Shown: one piece after another, positions 57,892-64,000 of the stretch
Layout of the letters: each line of letters opens with the position of its first letter
Position numbering within the stretch: the first letter of the stretch is position 1
NCBI GenBank assembly: GCA_029938635.1
Contig: JAOZUQ010000001.1
Span: 113,568 to 177,567, forward strand
Length of the DNA: 64,000 bases
Reading direction: 5' to 3'
Source: Candidatus Aminicenantota bacterium
GTDB lineage: Bacteria; Acidobacteriota; Aminicenantia; UBA2199
Position numbers and translations under genes: made by a program
Notes under the pieces: generated by a model
The model's database searches: none
Told to the model about the DNA's origin: nothing
What the model saw: only the letters and a program-made list of their open reading frames with translations

Positions 57892-58824
57892 TCAATTCAG
57901 TTTTGAATTGATCCAATCTGAGATATCGGTAAAAACTTCTTTCCTGTTTATCTCGTGCAGCATCTCATGCCTTCCCTTCTCATAAAACTTATACTCAACA
58001 TCTTTAATTCCCGCTTCTTTGAATGAGCTGATCACTTTCTCAACTCCTTTCAGGTCTTCTCCAAGCGGATCTTTTTTCCCGGAGATCAACATAATAGGTA
58101 TTTCATTTGGAATTGATCGGAAGTTCTCCTTTTTATTGACCTTCTTAAGCCCGGTGAAAAGATAAACAAAAAAGCCTGAAGTAAATATACCTCCACAATA
58201 TTCATCATTTATATATTTATCTACTTCACTTTCATCACTGGTCAGCCAGTCAAATTTGGTCCTTGCCGGTTCGAATTGTTTATTGTAAGATCCAAATACG
58301 GACTTATCAAGTATCCTGTCCCGATGACGTCTTCCCAGAAGTTTGCTGAAAAGTTTTGCAGCAAGAATCCCCATGCTTCCCTTGATCCCGGGATCTCCTG
58401 CAGTCCCCGTCAGGATCACTCCATCTACTTTACTTCCATCCCTTGCAATATAGTCGCGGGCAAGAAAAGATCCCATGCTTTGCCCCTGGAGAAATACCAC
58501 TATTCCGGGATGTGTATCTCTGATCTTTTCCGTAAGCAGAAACATATCACTTACAACAAAGTCCCACCCGTCCTCATCAGGAAAATATCCGACATTTTCA
58601 AGTGACCCTGCTGTTTTTCCATGTCCTCTGTGGTCATTGGCATAAACACCGATCCCTATTGAATTCATGTATTCTGCGTACCTTTTATACCTGCCTGCAT
58701 GTTCCGCCATTCCATGCGATATTTGAACAATACATTTTAGCTTTTTCTTCTCATCAGGCAACCATCTGTAAACAAAGATTCTCTTCCCGTCCTCCGCCTC
58801 AATTGTAAATTTATCTTCAGTCAT
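57892..58824 (-). CDS. Alpha/beta hydrolase (monoacylglycerol lipase-like)
   Basis: 'IVQISHGMAEHAGRYKRYAEYMNSIGIGVYANDHRGHGKT', 'VFLQGQSMGSFLARDY'. Confidence 0.93.
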   Translation of the reverse strand: MTEDKFTIEAEDGKRIFVYRWLPDEKKKLKCIVQISHGMAEHAGRYKRYAEYMNSIGIGVYANDHRGHGKTAGSLENVGYFPDEDGWDFVVSDMFLLTEKIRDTHPGIVVFLQGQSMGSFLARDYIARDGSKVDGVILTGTAGDPGIKGSMGILAAKLFSKLLGRRHRDRILDKSVFGSYNKQFEPARTKFDWLTSDESEVDKYINDEYCGGIFTSGFFVYLFTGLKKVNKKENFRSIPNEIPIMLISGKKDPLGEDLKGVEKVISSFKEAGIKDVEYKFYEKGRHEMLHEINRKEVFTDISDWINSKLN

Positions 58825-58851
58825 AATTCCTCCGGTTCTGAATTTTTAATT

Positions 58852-59652
58852 TCATATATTTACTACCATCTTTGAAAGTATCTCTTTGACAAGCTTCGCT
58901 GCGAGAGCCGAAGTTATTCCACTGACATCTCTTCCCGGATTATACTCTACAATATCTCCACCAATAACAGGGACATTAATATTATCGATAATATCAACAA
59001 CCTGCCTTGAGGAGAGCCCCCCCGGTTCATGATGTGACACTCCGGGAGCAAACGCAGGGTCAATCCCGTCAAGATCGACCGATATATAGACCGGATTTGA
59101 AAAATCCGGAACATCTGACACAGAAAATTCCTTCATTGCAATGGTCTCCACTCCAAATTTTTCCGCCTGTTCTCTCTGATGGGTGTTTATGGTCCTGATT
59201 CCTACCTGGACAAGCCTGGCAGCCAGTTTTTCCTCCATTATCCGGGCAAACGGGCATGCATGGGACAGGCGGTCACCCGCAAGTTCATCATAAAGGTCAG
59301 GATGAGCATCGATATGCAGTATCTCAATACCGGAATAATATCCGGAACATGCTTTGACAAGAGGATATGTAATAGAGTGATCACCTCCTAAGGCAAGTAT
59401 ACTATCGCCTTTCCGGAGAAACTTATCAGCAATATTAACTACATCAGAGAGTTCCTTTACACTAAAATCACCCCTGTCAATAATATTTTCATTTCTTATA
59501 TCCACACCATTCTCTGCAAATGAATTGATTGCATAAGAATTTAAACTTTCACGGATCAGAGGCGGGGCTTTTGCACACCCTTTTAAAAAAGATGATTTTT
59601 CATCAAATGGAATTCCGATAAGAGATATTGTTTTCTTTTTAGTTTTGTCCAT
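58852..59652 (-). CDS. Ureohydrolase family protein (agmatinase/arginase fold)
   Basis: 'LGGDHSITYPLV', 'LHIDAHPDLYDE', 'ISVDLDGIDPAFAPGVSHHEPGGLSSRQV'. Confidence 0.92.
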   Translation of the reverse strand: MDKTKKKTISLIGIPFDEKSSFLKGCAKAPPLIRESLNSYAINSFAENGVDIRNENIIDRGDFSVKELSDVVNIADKFLRKGDSILALGGDHSITYPLVKACSGYYSGIEILHIDAHPDLYDELAGDRLSHACPFARIMEEKLAARLVQVGIRTINTHQREQAEKFGVETIAMKEFSVSDVPDFSNPVYISVDLDGIDPAFAPGVSHHEPGGLSSRQVVDIIDNINVPVIGGDIVEYNPGRDVSGITSALAAKLVKEILSKMVVNI

Positions 59653-59653
59653 T

Positions 59654-61264
59654 TTACCTGAATTCTCCTGAAATTAAAGAGTTGTACTCCTCCCCGTCTA
59701 TTACAGCTTCAATGATCAGCGGACCTGAACTTTCAAATCCTGCATCGATAGCTGAACTCAACTCTTCCCTGTTTCCGGCCATTTTTACCGGAACACCGAA
59801 AAATGTATTCTCATTGATGAGATCACCATCATATAGTTTTACTCCATAATTAGTTACTCCGTGGTTATCCTGCTTCACCCTTATCAAACTCAATTCCCTG
59901 TCTGCCAGAACAAGAAAAACAACATTCAGGCCAAGCCTTCTTGCAGTTACTATCTCTCCCGCCATCATCATAAAACCACCGTCACCTGTCACACAGACAA
60001 CTTTTCTGTCTGGTAGAATTAGTTTTGCCGCAATAGCTGCCGGGATCCCGAACCCCATCGATGACCATCCGTTTGTCATGATCATCATCCCGGGATCTTC
60101 AACATCCCAGATCTGCCCTATCAAGTGAGTATGTGCGCCGACATCACAGGTCATTATTCCATCCTGAGGTAGTTTTTCCCTCAATATTCGGAGTGCTGCT
60201 ATCGGCCCCAACGAATCCCCGTTTAGTTCCGGAGGATTCAATAACATCTCTTTAATTCTCCTTATTTCTTCAAAATCCCACTCTGTCTTTACCGGATCAA
60301 GTGTAGATATATGGTCGAGGGCTTTGCCTATATCGCCTTTTATATCACAGATAAGATCGGTCTCTTCTGAAACATCTGCAAAAGATGTATCAATATTTAT
60401 TAAAGGAACATCCGGCATCCAATCCTCAAATCCGAATTCTACCGGATCATATCCTATCCCTATGACAAGATCTGATTTATTGTATATCTCCTTCAATTGT
60501 CTGCTCATTGCATGAAAAAGGACTCCGGAATAACACTCATGATCATGTGGGATCAGCCCTTTTGCCATTGGAGTAAGGAGAACAGGAATATGATGGAGGC
60601 TCACCAGTTTTCTAAGCTTTTCTCCTAATTTCAGTCTTGAAGCGGTAAGCCCTGCAGCAAAAATCGGCCTTTGTGAACTTTTCAGAATATTTTCTAATAT
60701 CTTCAGCTTCCGGGGATTCGGATCATCGGGTTCAATATTTTTCGAAATCCGGGAGGCTGAAGCTGAACCAACTGTTTTTTTTTCTGAACTTGACAAGATC
60801 CCGACATGAACAGGGCCGGGAACCTCAGATAATGAAGTTTCAAAAGCATCATCCATACTCTCCTTCACACGATCATTATCGAGCCGGAAGGTCCATTTGG
60901 TGATCCCCTTGAAAAGAGATTGATGATCTATATTCATCTGAACCCGCCTGTCCAATTGATCATCATTAAATTCAGAAGTGAAAGCAATTATTGCAGACCT
61001 GTCAAGAAAAGCACACCCGACACCCGTACTGAGATTTGTAGCACCGGGACCGTAAGTTGCATAGCACACTCCGGGAATTCCTGTTATTCGGAAACAAACA
61101 TCAGCCATGATCCCTGCACTTGATTCATTTGCAACCAGGACAAATTCTATCCCGTTAATTCTCATCGCCTCCATATAAGGGATCCAGGAACCGCCTTCGA
61201 TCCCGAACACATACTTTATCCCTTTTCCCTTTAAGGTATTGATAAGTTCTTTTACCATATCCAT
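59654..61264 (-). CDS. Thiamine-diphosphate-dependent enzyme (acetolactate synthase-like)
   Basis: 'VLVANESSAGIMADVCFRITGIPGVCYATYGPGATNL', 'VVCVTGDGGFMMMAGEIVTARRLGLNVVFLVLADRELSLI'. Confidence 0.92.
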   Translation of the reverse strand: MDMVKELINTLKGKGIKYVFGIEGGSWIPYMEAMRINGIEFVLVANESSAGIMADVCFRITGIPGVCYATYGPGATNLSTGVGCAFLDRSAIIAFTSEFNDDQLDRRVQMNIDHQSLFKGITKWTFRLDNDRVKESMDDAFETSLSEVPGPVHVGILSSSEKKTVGSASASRISKNIEPDDPNPRKLKILENILKSSQRPIFAAGLTASRLKLGEKLRKLVSLHHIPVLLTPMAKGLIPHDHECYSGVLFHAMSRQLKEIYNKSDLVIGIGYDPVEFGFEDWMPDVPLINIDTSFADVSEETDLICDIKGDIGKALDHISTLDPVKTEWDFEEIRRIKEMLLNPPELNGDSLGPIAALRILREKLPQDGIMTCDVGAHTHLIGQIWDVEDPGMMIMTNGWSSMGFGIPAAIAAKLILPDRKVVCVTGDGGFMMMAGEIVTARRLGLNVVFLVLADRELSLIRVKQDNHGVTNYGVKLYDGDLINENTFFGVPVKMAGNREELSSAIDAGFESSGPLIIEAVIDGEEYNSLISGEFR

Positions 61265-61277
61265 CTGTATAACTATA

Positions 61278-62774
61278 TCAGATCGAACTGAAGGATCTCC
61301 TTACTGCTTCTTTCCAGCCTTTATATAGTTCTTCCCTCTTTTTTTTACCCATTTTCGGAGAGAATGTCTTCGAACATTTCCAGTTCTTTTCAATTTCATT
61401 TTTATCTTTCCAAAATCCCACCGCAAGGCCTGCGAGATATGCTGCCCCCAGAGCAGTTGTCTCAACAACAGAGGGGCGAAGAGTCTTGACTCCGAGAATA
61501 TCCGCCTGGAAATTCATCAGGAAATTATTCCATGAAGCTCCTCCGTCAACTTTCAGGGCCTTGATTCCTATCCCAGAATCATCCTTCATTGCATCAAGTA
61601 TATCTCTGGTCTGATATGCAATTGATTCAAGTGTAGCCCTGATAATATGATGATTATTTGTTCCCCTTGTTATTCCCGTAATAACACCTTTTGCTCCCAT
61701 ATCCCAATAAGGGGCACCCAGTCCGGTAAACGCAGGAACAACATAAACTCCATCGGTATCACCTACTTTTAACGCAAAATCTTCACTTTCTGATGCCTCC
61801 CTGATCAGCTTAATCTCGTCACGGAGCCATTGAACAGAGGCTCCGGCTATGAACACACTCCCTTCAAGAGCATACTCCACCTCTCCATCCAATCCCCAGG
61901 CGATCGTAGTGAGTAATTTATTCTTCGAACGTACTAATTTGTCTCCTGTATTCATCAGCATAAAACAGCCGGTACCGTATGTGTTTTTCACCATCCCCTT
62001 TTTAAAGCAGGCCTGGCCGAATAAAGCTGCCTGCTGGTCCCCGGCAATACCTGATACCGGGATGGATCTTCCCAGGATTTCAGGTGAGGTATAACCATAA
62101 ATCCCGCTTGAGGGCATTACAGAAGGCAGTATGCTGAAGGGGATATCAAGTTTTTTCAAAATTTCCCTGTCCCACTCAAGATTTTTTATATTGTACATCA
62201 TAGTCCGGGAAGCATTTGAAAAATCTGTTGCATGAGTTTTCCCTTCTGTAAGATTCCAGAGTATCCATGTATCAATAGTTCCAAACAGAAGATCCCCTTT
62301 CTCTGCTTTTCTCCTGGCACCTCTGACATTATCAAGGATCCATTTTATCTTCGTTGCAGAGAAATATGCATCAATTACAAGCCCCGTATTCTCTTCAATA
62401 TAATTTTCAAAATCTTTATCGCCGGACAACTCCTCACAAATATCTGCAGTTCTCCGGCATTGCCATACTATCGCATTGTATACCGGTTTTCCACTCTTCC
62501 TGTCCCACAAAACAGTTGTTTCCCTCTGATTAGTAATCCCCACGGATACAATATCATCAATATCTATAAAGCTGGATTCGAGAGCTTCTTTTGCCACTCC
62601 CACTTGTGTTCCCCAGATCTCCATCGGGTCATGTTCCACCCACCCGGGCCTCGGGAATATCTGACGGAACTCTTTCTGGGAAGTTCCGGCAATTTCCCCT
62701 CTCTTATTGAATATTATTGCACGTGAACTTGTTGTCCCCTGATCAAGAGCTAATATATACTTTTTTTTGGACAT
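61278..62774 (-). CDS. glpK: Glycerol kinase
   Basis: '[22 protein letters not shown]', '[16 protein letters not shown]', '[31 protein letters not shown]', '[15 protein letters not shown]'. Confidence 0.98.
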   Translation of the reverse strand: MSKKKYILALDQGTTSSRAIIFNKRGEIAGTSQKEFRQIFPRPGWVEHDPMEIWGTQVGVAKEALESSFIDIDDIVSVGITNQRETTVLWDRKSGKPVYNAIVWQCRRTADICEELSGDKDFENYIEENTGLVIDAYFSATKIKWILDNVRGARRKAEKGDLLFGTIDTWILWNLTEGKTHATDFSNASRTMMYNIKNLEWDREILKKLDIPFSILPSVMPSSGIYGYTSPEILGRSIPVSGIAGDQQAALFGQACFKKGMVKNTYGTGCFMLMNTGDKLVRSKNKLLTTIAWGLDGEVEYALEGSVFIAGASVQWLRDEIKLIREASESEDFALKVGDTDGVYVVPAFTGLGAPYWDMGAKGVITGITRGTNNHHIIRATLESIAYQTRDILDAMKDDSGIGIKALKVDGGASWNNFLMNFQADILGVKTLRPSVVETTALGAAYLAGLAVGFWKDKNEIEKNWKCSKTFSPKMGKKKREELYKGWKEAVRRSFSSI

Positions 62775-62796
62775 AACTCCATAACCCCCTGAATTT

Positions 62797-63393
62797 TCAA
62801 ATCAATGCTCCGGACGGATACTTCCAGAAAAGAAATGAATCATAATAGGAATGATCTTTTTTATAGAAAGGGACCATTACCAGGCCGGTTTCTCTACTTT
62901 TAACTTCAATATTTAAAAATTCCACTTCAATTTTCTTAGAATACTCTTTCATAAGGTAAATATAGGGATAGTTCAAAGCATCTCCGAGCCCTCTGTCTGC
63001 CGGAAAAACAGGGATGTCAAGTTTCTCTCCGTATTGAGGTTTTATTTCCTTTTGTAAATAGTACAAACCGATATCCCCGAAATAGTTAATATTCTTTATA
63101 AAAAAAGCAGGGATATAGAAATCATCCTCACCCTCCAGTCTGCTCACATCTGAGGTGTTTTCAACAATAAAATCACATTTTATATGCCAGAACGGGAAAT
63201 ATTCCATCGGGAAATCCTGTTCTTTCTCAGGTATGGCAAATTTCAGGTCATAGCATGTTCTTGTTTTTCCACTGATATCACATCCTCTAGAACAGGAGAG
63301 ACAAAAAAAAACAATACTGTTATTTCTTCCGGAAAGATTCCGGGAACACTTATCACATTTCAATTTAATATTATCAACCATCGTCAGATTCAT
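62797..63393 (-). CDS. Hypothetical zinc-ribbon protein
   Basis: N-terminal '[31 protein letters not shown]'; '[12 protein letters not shown]' motif; overlaps the upstream CDS. Confidence 0.55.
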   Translation of the reverse strand: MNLTMVDNIKLKCDKCSRNLSGRNNSIVFFCLSCSRGCDISGKTRTCYDLKFAIPEKEQDFPMEYFPFWHIKCDFIVENTSDVSRLEGEDDFYIPAFFIKNINYFGDIGLYYLQKEIKPQYGEKLDIPVFPADRGLGDALNYPYIYLMKEYSKKIEVEFLNIEVKSRETGLVMVPFYKKDHSYYDSFLFWKYPSGALI

Positions 63394-64000
63394 TTATAGT
63401 AAAAATAACTTCTACTTTATTTATTAAGCCTCGAAGAAATTTCATAAGGTTGTTCTCCGAATAATTTATAAGCCGGTTTTCAACCTCATCCTTTCTTATA
63501 GATACTATCTCTCTGAATGCGAACATTTCCCAGAAGAACGGGACCAGCAGGCTGCTGACCATTAATGTGATGAATGCACCGAACAGCAAAAATCCTATCG
63601 CAAAGCCCCCTACCTGCACTCCCTGTTTTTGCCCCATCATGACTAAAAGGAGAAATTTTGACCCTCTTGCGAAAAGAGTAGCGAGACTGAATATTCCGAT
63701 TATTGAGAAGAATAGTTTTTTTCTGTGATCTTTGATAGCCTGGATCTTAATCGGTGTTCCGTCAATAGCTGAAATATAACTTTTAAATACAATCCCGCTA
63801 TAACTGTAGTTTATCTCCCAGACAGGGAAATATATTATCCTTATATGTTTCTCAATAACCATCTGCTCCTCAAGACTCTCTTTTTCACCTAAGTGGAAAT
63901 CAGGTTTCAGAGGAAGCACAATCCCTCTCTTTCTCATCTCTGTAACATTAAATTCCGCCTGATCAGCATTGATAAGGCTCTCTTCAATAATAAAGCCTTC
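63374..64000 (-). CDS. Hypothetical membrane protein (partial, 5' end outside window)
   Basis: Two TM segments; 'IIYFPVWEINYSYSG'; frame open past 63937 to the edge (EGFIIEESLINADQAEFNVTEMRKRG...). Confidence 0.65.
   Translation of the reverse strand, partial: EGFIIEESLINADQAEFNVTEMRKRGIVLPLKPDFHLGEKESLEEQMVIEKHIRIIYFPVWEINYSYSGIVFKSYISAIDGTPIKIQAIKDHRKKLFFSIIGIFSLATLFARGSKFLLLVMMGQKQGVQVGGFAIGFLLFGAFITLMVSSLLVPFFWEMFAFREIVSIRKDEVENRLINYSENNLMKFLRGLINKVEVIFTINESDDG

Overview
This is a gene-dense, AT-rich bacterial chromosomal window. Both edges cut through a CDS: a CorC/HlyC-like gene on the left and a membrane-protein gene on the right. No rRNA, CRISPR array, prophage or intact transposase was seen. 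Recognisable blocks are: smpB; a TetR/flavodoxin cluster with a twin-palindrome operator; ygeY-ygeW-ygfK; nikR next to a Ni ECF transporter (cbiM/nikL-like/cbiQ/cbiO); tRNA-Leu(CAG); purN; recG; galE; sdhCDAB; a GGDEF gene; hrcA-grpE-dnaK-dnaJ-rsmE; a Hanks-type kinase; pyk; ligA; a beta-propeller/phosphoesterase fusion; aroB-aroD-aroE-aroA-aroC; a ureohydrolase next to a TPP enzyme; and glpK. The most interesting observations are: (1) a family of palindromic intergenic elements sharing an AATAT(C)-loop hairpin whose stems differ but stay paired between copies, two of which lie in inverted orientation around an SDR-DinB-NYN/LOTUS cassette, one inside a 363-bp element with 26-bp terminal inverted repeats; (2) several apparent pseudoenzymes (M1 peptidase without HExxH, aldo/keto reductase without its catalytic tetrad, a Cys-less alkyltransferase-like protein); (3) an AroE C-terminal extension that looks like a degenerate shikimate kinase; (4) a 57-aa DUF3606-like gene missing from the ORF track; (5) a minimal ygeY-ygeW-ygfK set without its usual partners. 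All family calls come from reading motifs by eye; no searches were run.
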